Source: Clostridia bacterium
GTDB taxonomy: Bacteria; Bacillota_A; Clostridia; Christensenellales; Aristaeellaceae
NCBI GenBank assembly: GCA_017432405.1
Contig: JAFRJF010000159.1
Span: 1-7,806, forward strand
Direction: 5' to 3'
DNA: 7,806 nucleotides
A program made the translations under genes and the position numbers. Positions 1 to 5,700 of the stretch are shown here, one piece after another. How positions within the stretch are numbered: the stretch's first letter is position 1; each line of letters opens with the position of its first letter. The notes beneath the pieces were generated by a model, which was not told the DNA's origin, searched no databases, and saw only the letters and a program-made list of their open reading frames with translations.

Positions 1-70
1 CTCATCCGACCCGCCGCAAGCGGCGGCCCACCTTCCCCTGAACCGCTCCCTTCGGTCGCTGGGGAAGGCT
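1..70. repeat. Nested inverted-repeat element (interspersed-repeat-like), left edge cut
   Basis: Non-coding, highly structured segment. Seen directly: CCGCCG (11-16) and CGGCGG (21-26) form a short hairpin. CCTTCCCC (31-38) and GGGGAAGG (61-68) form an outer 8-bp stem that encloses a second small stem, ACCG (42-45) with CGGT (53-56). It resembles, from memory, interspersed palindromic repeats scattered between genes in gut Clostridia genomes. The element may continue beyond the left edge of the window. No open frame here has gene-like features. The function is unknown; it could act as a transcript-end structure or be a non-autonomous mobile repeat. Confidence 0.5.
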
Positions 71-92
71 GTTTTGGATGCACCGCTGATTC

Positions 93-123
93 CCTAACCC
101 CTAAAACCTAACCCCTAACCCCT
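93..123. repeat. Telomere-like 7-bp tandem repeat
   Basis: Four consecutive 7-bp units, CCTAACC, CCTAAAA, CCTAACC, CCTAACC, followed by a partial CCT. The period is exact and only the second unit differs, at two positions. The complementary strand reads GGTTAGG, so the G-rich strand has short G-runs that resemble eukaryotic telomere repeats by chance composition. It lies directly against the hairpin at 124-162. No function can be assigned. Confidence 0.75.
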
Positions 124-162
124 CAAATACTGATTTGTCGCAGCGCGACAAATCAGTATTTG
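124..162. repeat. Perfect 18-bp inverted repeat with 3-nt loop
   Basis: The arms at 124-141 and 145-162 are perfectly complementary over 18 bp, and the loop is AGC (142-144). Pairing stops at 123/163. It lies 77 nt beyond the guaA stop codon, so it could end or stabilise the guaA transcript. However, neither side is followed by a T-run, so it is not a standard intrinsic terminator. The AT-rich arms contrast with the GC-rich surroundings, which suggests a dispersed palindromic element. Bases 163-238, between it and guaA, show nothing recognisable. Confidence 0.7.
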
Positions 163-238
163 CCTATAACTGGCATGTTCACCTCCAGCGCCACAAAACC
201 ACCCCGTCGCCAAGGCCAGGCTTTGCCCTGAAAAACGA

Positions 239-1879
239 TCATTCCCACTCGATGCTCGCGGGCGGCTTGGACGTCACGTCCAGCACCACGCGGCTGGCGT
301 GGGGCACCTCGTTGACGATCCGCTCCGAAACCCGGGCGACCAGATCATAGGGCAGCCGCGCCCAGTCGGCGGTCATGAAGTCGTCGGTGGTGACGGCGCG
401 CAGGGCCACGGTGTAGTCGTAGGTGCGCTCGTCTCCCATCACGCCCACGGAATGCACGCCGGTCAGCACCGTGAAGTACTGGCTGACCCCTAAAGGACTA
501 GCTTCGCGTCGCCCTAAAGGACTAGCTTCGCGTCGCCCTAAAGGACTAGCTTCGCGTCGCCCTAAAGGACTAGCTTCGCGTCGCTGCCCGGCGAGGCCCG
601 CCCCGGCGATCTCCTCCCGGAAGATGGCGTCGCTCTGCCGAACGATCTGTGCCTTTTCCGGCGTCACCTCGCCGATGATGCGTATGGCCAGGCCGGGGCC
701 GGGAAAGGGCTGCCGCCAGACCAGCTCGCGGGGCAGGCCCAGCGCCTCGCCCAAGGCGCGCACCTCGTCCTTGAACAGCATCCTCAGCGGCTCGATCAGT
801 TCGGTAAAGCCCAGCTCCTTCGGCAGGCCGCCCACGTTGTGGTGGCTCTTGATCACCGCGGCGCTGGCGCCCTGGCCGCTCTCGATCACGTCCGGGTAGA
901 TGGTGCCCTGGGCGAAGTAGTCCAGCCTGCCCAGGTCCTTCGCCGCGTCCTTGAACACCTCGATGAAATCACGCCCGATGATCTTTCGCTTCTGTTCGGG
1001 CTCCGTGACGCCCTTCAGGTCGTGGAAGAAGCGTTCGGCGGCGTCCACGCGGACGAAGCGCACCGGGAACAGCTCGCGAAACACCTGGCACACCTGTTCG
1101 CTCTCGCCCTTGCGCAGCAGCCCGTGGTCGACGAATACGCAGGTCAGGCGGCTGCCGATGGCCCGGTGGATCAGCGCCGCCGCCACGGAGGAATCCACGC
1201 CGCCGGACAGCGCCAGCAGCACCGTGCCGGTGTCGCCGACGATATCCCGTATCTGGCCCACGGCGATTTCGGCATAGGCGTCCATCGTCCAGTCCCCCGC
1301 GCAGCCGCAGATGCCCAGCACGAAGTTTTCGATGATCCGCCGCCCCTCGTCGGTGTGCGTCACCTCGGGATGGAACTGCACCCCATAGACGCGCCTGGCG
1401 TCGTCGGCCATGGCGGCCACGGGGCAGTTATCCGTCTCTGCGATCACGCGGAAGCCCGGCGGGCACTGGCGCACCTGCCAGGTGTGGCTCATCCAGCAGG
1501 CGGATTCAGGCGAAAGGCCCTCCAGCAATCCGGCCCGTTCGCCCATTCGCACCGTCACGCGGCCATATTCCCGTTCCACCGCCCGGGCCACGCTGCCACC
1601 CAGCAGCGCGGCGGTCAGCTGCATGCCGTAGCAGATGCCCAACACCGGCACGCCGAGTTCGTAGATCGCCGGGTCGCAGCGCGGCGCGTCCGCGTCGGTC
1701 ACGCTGGCCGGCCCGCCGGAGAGGATGATGCCGGAGGGTCGGCGGGCCCTGATCGACTCCGTGAATGCGCTCCAGGGCACGACCTCCGAATAGACGTGGC
1801 ACTCCCGCACGCGCCGGGCGATCAGCTGGGTGTATTGCCCGCCAAAGTCAAGAATAACGATCTCTTGCCGATTTGCCAT
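239..1879 (-). CDS. guaA: GMP synthase (glutamine-hydrolysing) with an in-frame repeat insertion
   Basis: Converts XMP to GMP using ATP and glutamine, the last step of guanine nucleotide synthesis in the cytoplasm. The protein has 546 residues. The N-terminal class I glutamine amidotransferase domain has the nucleophile Cys83 in GICYGMQ and the partners His170 and Glu172 in QFHPEV. The ATP pyrophosphatase domain has the P-loop SGGVDSS at 225-231. The C-terminal dimerisation domain starts near QPFPGPG (390-396) and ends in the typical KPPASIEWE. Residues 433-464 are four exact copies of RREASPLG, which the family lacks. Without them the length is 514, close to the usual 513-525. ATG at 1879 is chosen because GAGG (1889-1892) lies 9 nt upstream; a GTG at 1894 would consume that site. 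The flanking sequence remains well conserved, so the gene looks functional rather than decayed. It is transcribed alone, divergently from the SDR gene. No purine riboswitch was recognised upstream. Confidence 0.97.
   Translation of the reverse strand: MANRQEIVILDFGGQYTQLIARRVRECHVYSEVVPWSAFTESIRARRPSGIILSGGPASVTDADAPRCDPAIYELGVPVLGICYGMQLTAALLGGSVARAVEREYGRVTVRMGERAGLLEGLSPESACWMSHTWQVRQCPPGFRVIAETDNCPVAAMADDARRVYGVQFHPEVTHTDEGRRIIENFVLGICGCAGDWTMDAYAEIAVGQIRDIVGDTGTVLLALSGGVDSSVAAALIHRAIGSRLTCVFVDHGLLRKGESEQVCQVFRELFPVRFVRVDAAERFFHDLKGVTEPEQKRKIIGRDFIEVFKDAAKDLGRLDYFAQGTIYPDVIESGQGASAAVIKSHHNVGGLPKELGFTELIEPLRMLFKDEVRALGEALGLPRELVWRQPFPGPGLAIRIIGEVTPEKAQIVRQSDAIFREEIAGAGLAGQRREASPLGRREASPLGRREASPLGRREASPLGVSQYFTVLTGVHSVGVMGDERTYDYTVALRAVTTDDFMTADWARLPYDLVARVSERIVNEVPHASRVVLDVTSKPPASIEWE
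488..583. repeat. 24-bp tandem repeat, four identical copies, inside guaA
   Basis: Four perfect 24-bp units at 488-511, 512-535, 536-559 and 560-583, with no spacers. Each begins CCCTAAAGGACTAG on the plus strand and ends GCGTCG. In the guaA frame each unit reads RREASPLG, and the array corresponds exactly to residues 433-464. Flanking protein (AGLAGQ before, VSQYFTVL after) matches the normal family sequence, where the two parts are nearly contiguous. The identity of all copies suggests recent amplification or homogenisation. The same unit occurs at 3221-3278. Confidence 0.95.
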
Positions 1880-1924
1880 AAACTCGTGCCTCACTGTTTA
1901 CAGTCTGTGTCCCGATCATAGAAC

Positions 1925-1956
1925 GCCCTTTGCAGGCCTCCGCCCTGTGAAAGGGC
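1925..1956. other. Inverted repeat in the guaA upstream region
   Basis: GCCCTTT (1925-1931) pairs with AAAGGGC (1950-1956). Beyond a small internal loop, CAG (1933-1935) pairs with CTG (1945-1947). It lies 46-77 nt upstream of the guaA ATG, so it would be a leader hairpin if transcription starts further upstream, or a protein-binding dyad if not. The sequence does not decide which. Confidence 0.4.
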
Positions 1957-2085
1957 CCATGAATCGTATTTCGACGCCCCACCCGATTTTCCTGCCCGGC
2001 GTCACTGCGCTTCACATAGACTTCAAATTCCGTTGGATTGCTCTGCTTTCCTATAAGAATCCCTGTGCTGTTGGCGTGTCACTAT

Positions 2086-2102
2086 GGCGCCCGATAGGCG
2101 CC
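2086..2102. other. Inverted repeat GGCGCC-N5-GGCGCC
   Basis: Two copies of the self-complementary hexamer GGCGCC (2086-2091 and 2097-2102) are separated by CGATA. GTGT (2076-2079) and ACAC (2106-2109) outside can extend the pairing imperfectly. It lies about 30 nt upstream of the -35 box of the rightward promoter. A regulator site is possible but unproven. Confidence 0.35.
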
Positions 2103-2120
2103 GTTACACCCGACAACGGC

Positions 2121-2133
2121 AAGTCCGGGACTT
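2121..2133. promoter_or_regulatory. Perfect palindrome abutting the -35 box (candidate operator)
   Basis: AAGTCCGGGACTT is a perfect dyad: 6-bp arms AAGTCC and GGACTT around a central G. Its last two bases overlap the proposed -35 hexamer of the SDR promoter at 2132. That position suits a repressor or activator site controlling the SDR-DUF4250 pair. No regulator gene lies in the window and the binding protein is unknown. Confidence 0.4.
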
Positions 2134-2160
2134 TTCAAATCTCGGAGGATGTGGTATACT
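2132..2160 (+). promoter_or_regulatory. Sigma-A-type promoter for the SDR-DUF4250 genes
   Basis: TTTTCA (2132-2137, 4 of 6 matches to the -35 consensus) and TATACT (2155-2160, 5 of 6 matches to the -10 consensus) are separated by 17 nt. TGG directly before the -10 box fits an extended -10. Transcription would begin near 2167, giving a leader of about 75 nt before the SDR start. Confidence 0.6.
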
Positions 2161-2230
2161 GTGATGGATTTGATCCGGGCGAAGCGGCTTTCGTCTTGAA
2201 TGACATATCCCAAGGACGTCATATCAGCGG

Positions 2231-2235
2231 GGAGG
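2231..2235 (+). promoter_or_regulatory. Ribosome binding site that fixes the SDR start
   Basis: GGAGG lies 7 nt before the ATG at 2243 but only 1 nt before the ATG at 2237, so the second ATG is the plausible start. Confidence 0.8.
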
Positions 2236-2242
2236 AATGGGC

Positions 2243-3007
2243 ATGAATCGTTTTTCCGGGCGCGTGGCCATTGTCACTGGTGGCGGCACAGGCATCGGGG
2301 CGGCCGTGGCCTGCCAGCTGAGCCGGGAAGGCGCAGAGGCGGTCTACGTCTGGGGGCGCAGGAAGGCGCCCCTGGAGGCATTGGCCGCACGCATAATGCA
2401 CTGCGTGCCGATGTCGGTCGACGTCGGAGACGAGGGCGCGGTGCGCGACGCCGTGGAATCGATCGTCAGCCGCCACGGCAGGATCGACCTGCTGGCCAAC
2501 ATGGCGGCAATCAGCGGGCCGTGCGCGCGCGCCGAGGACTATTCTATGGCGGATTTTGAGCGCGTCTATCGCACCAATGTGTTTGGCACCTTCCTGACCA
2601 TGAAATACTGCCTGCCGCACATGCAGCGCAACGGCAGCGGCGCCATTGTGAATGCGTGCTCCTGTTCGGGCATGCGGGGATATCCCAACGAGATCGGCTA
2701 CGGCTCCAGCAAATTCGCGGTGCTGGGGCTGACCCAGAACGCGGCCAGTGAAAACGGCAAAAACGGCGTGCGCGTCAATTGCGTCTCGCCGGGATGGGTC
2801 GACACCGACATGCTGGACGAGGTGCTGCGGGGATACGAATCCCTGAACGGGATGTCCCCCTGCAAGCACGAGCTGAACCATGGGACCATGAAGCGCCCCG
2901 CCAGCCCCGATGAAATCAGCGAAGCGGTATGCTTCCTGCTGTCCGACGCCGCCGGCTACGTCAACGGCGCAAACCTCGTCTGCGACGGTGGAAAGACGCT
3001 CCAATAG
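2243..3007 (+). CDS. SDR-family NAD(P)-dependent oxidoreductase
   Basis: A 254-residue classical short-chain dehydrogenase/reductase, a cytoplasmic Rossmann-fold enzyme that oxidises an alcohol or reduces a ketone. Motifs seen: cofactor loop TGGGTGIG (12-19), NMAA (86-89) in place of the usual NNAG, Asn112 in TNVFGTF, catalytic Ser140, Tyr153 and Lys157 (YGSSK), SPGWVDTDM (182-190), and the C-terminal NGANLVCDGG (241-250). Arg39-Arg40 after the second strand favours NADP(H), by analogy with the family. The length is normal. The substrate cannot be told from sequence; glucose/3-hydroxysteroid dehydrogenases and 3-oxoacyl-ACP reductases share this architecture. It is the first gene after the promoter at 2132-2160 and is followed 35 nt later by the DUF4250 gene in the same direction. 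ATG 2243 is chosen over ATG 2237 on ribosome-site spacing. Confidence 0.93.
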   Translation: MNRFSGRVAIVTGGGTGIGAAVACQLSREGAEAVYVWGRRKAPLEALAARIMHCVPMSVDVGDEGAVRDAVESIVSRHGRIDLLANMAAISGPCARAEDYSMADFERVYRTNVFGTFLTMKYCLPHMQRNGSGAIVNACSCSGMRGYPNEIGYGSSKFAVLGLTQNAASENGKNGVRVNCVSPGWVDTDMLDEVLRGYESLNGMSPCKHELNHGTMKRPASPDEISEAVCFLLSDAAGYVNGANLVCDGGKTLQ

Positions 3008-3042
3008 CCCAGAGCTCGATGCGTTTGAAAGGAGAATATATC

Positions 3043-3216
3043 ATGCTGCCAAAAGACCCGATGATCCTGTTCAGCTTTCTGAATATGAAGCTCCGCGACC
3101 AGTACGGATCGCTGGACGCGCTTTGCGACGATATGGAAGCCGACAAGCAGGAACTGCTGGATACCATGGCCGGGGTCGGTTTTCACTATGATCCCGAACG
3201 AAATGCCTTTGTCTGA
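3043..3216 (+). CDS. DUF4250 domain-containing small protein
   Basis: A complete 57-residue protein starting MLPKDPMILFSFLNMKLRD and ending FHYDPERNAFV. Both ends match what is known of DUF4250, a family of about 60 residues found mainly in Clostridia with no established function. It has no signal peptide or membrane segment, and is charged and probably helical in the middle (residues 22-42), ending in a conserved-looking YDPERN stretch. A strong ribosome site, AAGGAG (3029-3034), sits 8 nt before the ATG. It lies 35 nt after the SDR gene and is probably co-transcribed with it. The 24-bp repeat array begins 4 nt after its stop codon. Confidence 0.9.
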   Translation: MLPKDPMILFSFLNMKLRDQYGSLDALCDDMEADKQELLDTMAGVGFHYDPERNAFV

Positions 3217-3220
3217 GCGC

Positions 3221-3278
3221 CTTCGCGTCGCCCTAAAGGACTAGCTTTGCGTCGCCCTAAAGGACTAGCTTCGCGTCG
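3221..3278. repeat. Second array of the 24-bp repeat, between convergent genes
   Basis: Two full units (3231-3254 and 3255-3278) are preceded by a 10-bp partial unit, CTTCGCGTCG (3221-3230). The second full unit is identical to those in guaA. The first differs by one base (T for C at 3248). The orientation is the same as in guaA. The array fills the space between the DUF4250 stop codon and the PAP2 gene and runs into the latter, supplying its last six codons and its TAG stop. No intrinsic terminator for either gene was seen here. Confidence 0.93.
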
Positions 3279-3952
3279 CTTCCCTCGATCCATCGGTTCA
3301 GCCGTGTCCGGCCAAACACCAGGTATTCGGCGTACAGGCAGACTGGGAGCGCCGCGAAGATGTCCACGACGGAATGCTGCTTGACGAAGGCGGTGGACAG
3401 GGATATGGCCACGGCGGAGAGGACCATGAAGGCCTTCAACGGCCCGCTGCTCTGACGCCTGTGACACCAGACGGAGGCGATTCCCACGGAATAGGCCACG
3501 TGCAGCGACGGACACACCCCCGTGGGGGTATCGAAGGCATAGATGAACGCCGCCAGGCGGGTCAGCAGGTTGTCCCGCTCAAAGCTGTCCGGGCGCATGA
3601 GCTGGACGCTGGGAAACAGTATGTAAACCACCATCGCCACGAGCTGCGTGATCATGATGTAGATCTGCAGGCGCTTGAAGCTGAGTATGTCGTACAGCAG
3701 GAAATACAGCAGCGATCCCGCCAGCAGCGCATACCAGTAGCAGTAGAAGATCAAAAAGCCCTCCCTGAAGGGAATCAGGTCGTCCAGGGCGCAGTGGATG
3801 ACGTGACAGCGCTCCAGCGGTATAAAATTCTCCGTGATGAAGTAGAGCGCAAGGTAGACGAGCCATCCGCCCAGCAGGCGGAGGTGGACAAAGCGGGGAT
3901 CATTCAACCGCCAAAGGCGAAACTCACGATAATCAACGACTGGACGCTTCAT
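3257..3952 (-). CDS. PAP2-superfamily membrane phosphatase/transferase (Aur1-like)
   Basis: A 231-residue multi-spanning membrane protein of the PAP2/inositolphosphotransferase group. Hydrophobic segments lie at about 27-43, 65-88, 98-114, 150-163, 173-189 and 196-213. The active-site motifs are CPSLH (147-151), matching the PSGH motif with His151, and STAFVKQHSVVD (186-197), with His193 and Asp197. The usual Arg of the third motif is not obvious; Lys191 is close by. Known relatives hydrolyse lipid phosphates or move a phospho-head-group between lipids; the substrate here is unknown. It starts 3 nt after the acyltransferase stop codon, with GGGG as a weak ribosome site inside that gene. Residues 226-231 (DAKLVL) and the stop are encoded by the 24-bp repeat, so the original C-terminus was probably replaced. 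The catalytic core is intact. Confidence 0.85.
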   Translation of the reverse strand: MKRPVVDYREFRLWRLNDPRFVHLRLLGGWLVYLALYFITENFIPLERCHVIHCALDDLIPFREGFLIFYCYWYALLAGSLLYFLLYDILSFKRLQIYIMITQLVAMVVYILFPSVQLMRPDSFERDNLLTRLAAFIYAFDTPTGVCPSLHVAYSVGIASVWCHRRQSSGPLKAFMVLSAVAISLSTAFVKQHSVVDIFAALPVCLYAEYLVFGRTRLNRWIEGSDAKLVL

Positions 3953-3955
3953 GCA

Positions 3956-4735
3956 TTATTTCCCCGCAGGGGCACCTTTCATCGAATCTGTTGAAATATA
4001 GCTGCTTTTGGGCAGGTTCGGGTACGGCACGGCCACATGGGGTGGCAGCGCGAGCGCCAGCTCCGTGACGGCATCCATCAGCGCGTCGCAGACGCGGCGG
4101 GCCTCCTTACCGGGATCGGCGGCCGGATCATAGGCGATGGGATCGCCGAAGCACACCCTGCGCAGCCTCGGGGCGACGTACATCGGCACAAAGTCGATGC
4201 TCTCACCCGTTCGCCGGGCATACAGCCGCGCCAGGTTGACAAATCCCTCCTGGAATTCCCAGACGAGGCCGTTGCGGTAAACCTCATGCTCGGGAAAGAT
4301 GACGATGCTCGCGCCTTCCTTCAAGCGCTCCAGCGATTCGCGCATCGTGTTAAGCACGCGGCTGTCCCTGTAAACGCCGATCGTTCGGGCATTTTTCAAT
4401 ACACAGACGATCAGCGGCGCAGCAACGAAGGACAGCAGCCGGTAAACCCAGCGGCACCACAGCGGCTTTCGGGACCAGAAATCCCGGAAGGCGTAATCGG
4501 GGACCTGCCTCAGGTGCATCATGTCGGCGATGCACCAGATCGCGCGCTTGCGGGGAAGATACAGCTCCATGTAGATCGGACCGTAGGCCTGGGCGTGATT
4601 CCCCACGATGATGCAGGGCCTGTCGGCGGGCAGCTTCTCCATGCCCGTCAATTCCGGCGCGGGGAAGAGCCGCCGCACCACGGCGCACACCGCGCGATAG
4701 ATATACCATGACGGATGTTTCATTGGCTTTGTCAC
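3956..4735 (-). CDS. PlsC-like lysophospholipid/glycerolipid acyltransferase family protein
   Basis: A 259-residue protein of the LPLAT/1-acylglycerol-3-phosphate acyltransferase superfamily, expected at the inner face of the membrane, moving acyl chains to a lipid or alcohol acceptor. Motif I reads NHAQAYGP (46-53): the catalytic His47 is present, but the Asp of HX4D is Gly52. Motif III is IFPEHE (146-151), where FPEG is usual. Motif IV is FVPMYVAP (182-189). A hydrophobic stretch lies at about 98-113. As I recall, close relatives in Clostridia share the NHAQxYGP form, so the change may be a subfamily trait. The GTG start overlaps the stop codon of the upstream E2-like gene (GTGA, 4735-4732), supporting translational coupling. 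An ATG at 4723 is the alternative start; neither has a strong ribosome site. The acceptor is unknown. Confidence 0.85.
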   Translation of the reverse strand: MTKPMKHPSWYIYRAVCAVVRRLFPAPELTGMEKLPADRPCIIVGNHAQAYGPIYMELYLPRKRAIWCIADMMHLRQVPDYAFRDFWSRKPLWCRWVYRLLSFVAAPLIVCVLKNARTIGVYRDSRVLNTMRESLERLKEGASIVIFPEHEVYRNGLVWEFQEGFVNLARLYARRTGESIDFVPMYVAPRLRRVCFGDPIAYDPAADPGKEARRVCDALMDAVTELALALPPHVAVPYPNLPKSSYISTDSMKGAPAGK

Positions 4736-5661
4736 TGTCTTCGCCCGGCTGAACCGGCCTGTACGGAAGCGGACGCGGCCCGGGGCTTCGGTTCGTGGTA
4801 TTCATAGCCCTGGTCGAAGGTCACCTCGTCCGGGGGCAGCTCCAGCAGCTCCGGATGGCTCAGGTAGCGCCGGATGTCCTTCAGAAAGCGGGCGTAGTGC
4901 GCGCCGGAGCAGACGCGCTCGTCGATGGTGATGCCGATGGGCAGATAGCGCTTCATTCGCGTCCGGCCCCCTTCCACCACGGCGCTCCGCTCCTCCACGC
5001 CCATACCGGCGAACATGCCCACATTGCCCCAGTTGTACAGGTGGTGGTTGACATCCTGAAGCTGGAGGGAGGCCATGTTCGTGATGTACAGTCCCACGTA
5101 AAAGGGCAGCTCCTCCATCAGCACGCTGGGCGCAAGGCCGTAGCGGTCCAGGAAGCGGACCAGCGCAACGACGACGGTGGCCAGCCCTGGCACGGCGAAC
5201 AGGAAGCCGAGCAGCTTGTCTACAAACCCCGGCGGCTGGTCGATCCGGTTGGCCGCCACGGCGGCCTCCATGCGGTCGCGCACGTCGTAGACGGTATCCG
5301 TCAGGTCGAACTTGATTTTCACCACCGCCTCGCCCTTGTCGATGTCGTGGGGATCCTTCAAAATCGTAAAGGCGCAGGAGCAGTTGTTTCGGGCAAACAG
5401 CTGCTTGTTCATGATGAAGCGGTTGACCTGGGGATTGCGGCTGATGGCCCGCACGTAGGCGGCCGCGATGATCTGCATGTACGAGATCTGTTCGCCCTTT
5501 TCCAGCCGCTGCCGCCGGATGAAATCCAGCAGCACCTCCAGGTCCGCCCGGTGCTTCAGGAACACCTGGGCATCGCAGCGCATCGGCATGGTATAAGGCG
5601 TGATCCGCATGATCGGATCGATCCCCCTGACCCGCCTTCCGTCCGGCCTTCTTCCAAACAT
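4732..5661 (-). CDS. 2-oxoacid dehydrogenase E2-like (CAT-fold) acyltransferase domain protein
   Basis: A 309-residue protein resembling the catalytic domain of dihydrolipoamide acyltransferase (E2) and chloramphenicol acetyltransferase, but with no lipoyl domain or subunit-binding domain in front. It begins MFGRRPDGRRVRGIDPI, an opening I recall from stand-alone Clostridia members. Other landmarks are ISYMQIIAAAYVRAI (59-73), NPQVNRFIMNKQLFARN (76-92) and a hydrophobic stretch at about 151-168, which is unusual for a soluble E2. The signature at 247-254 is DERVCSGA, where active E2 has DHRxxDGA: the catalytic His is Glu248 and the Asp is Ser252. Normal E2 chemistry is therefore doubtful. No E1, E3 or lipoate genes are nearby. 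A GGGG ribosome site lies 9-12 nt before the ATG. It is 39 nt after the permease gene and overlaps the acyltransferase gene by 4 nt. The C-terminal tail (about 291-309) is low-complexity. Confidence 0.82.
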   Translation of the reverse strand: MFGRRPDGRRVRGIDPIMRITPYTMPMRCDAQVFLKHRADLEVLLDFIRRQRLEKGEQISYMQIIAAAYVRAISRNPQVNRFIMNKQLFARNNCSCAFTILKDPHDIDKGEAVVKIKFDLTDTVYDVRDRMEAAVAANRIDQPPGFVDKLLGFLFAVPGLATVVVALVRFLDRYGLAPSVLMEELPFYVGLYITNMASLQLQDVNHHLYNWGNVGMFAGMGVEERSAVVEGGRTRMKRYLPIGITIDERVCSGAHYARFLKDIRRYLSHPELLELPPDEVTFDQGYEYHEPKPRAASASVQAGSAGRRQ

Positions 5662-5700
5662 ATAAACACCCCGCTGATCAGAATAATGGTTGTGATGCCG

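Larger units (their letters stand above)
1880..2242. other. Divergent intergenic region between guaA and the SDR gene
   Basis: A gene-free stretch of about 360 bases between two divergent starts. It contains the guaA ribosome binding site, a hairpin at 1925-1956, an inverted repeat at 2086-2102, a palindrome at 2121-2133 and a promoter for the rightward genes at 2132-2160. A convincing guaA promoter was not found: TATGAT on the minus strand (1915-1920) could be a -10 box but has no matching -35. No sequence matching the purine riboswitch core was seen in the guaA leader. Confidence 0.8.

Noticed and set aside
124..162. Intrinsic terminator for guaA
   Set aside because: The stem is strong but no T-run follows on either strand, so it does not meet the standard form; a role in ending the transcript remains possible.
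488..583. CRISPR-like array
   Set aside because: The 24-bp units are directly adjacent with no spacers, lie inside a coding gene, and no cas genes are present.
1880..1894. GTG at 1894 as the guaA start
   Set aside because: The GTGAGG there is better explained as the ribosome binding site for the ATG at 1879, which gives the usual N-terminus of the family.
839..1921. Plus-strand open frame of 360 codons opposite guaA
   Set aside because: It lies antisense to a clearly recognised GuaA and its His/Ala/Asp-rich composition is typical of a shadow frame.
1880..2100. Purine riboswitch in the guaA leader
   Set aside because: Only simple inverted repeats were seen; the conserved junction and loop bases of the purine aptamer could not be found on the minus strand.
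3186..3515. Minus-strand 109-codon frame containing RREASPLG units at 3221-3278
   Set aside because: It overlaps the PAP2 gene in another frame and is open there only because the repeat has one open frame; nothing else supports a gene.
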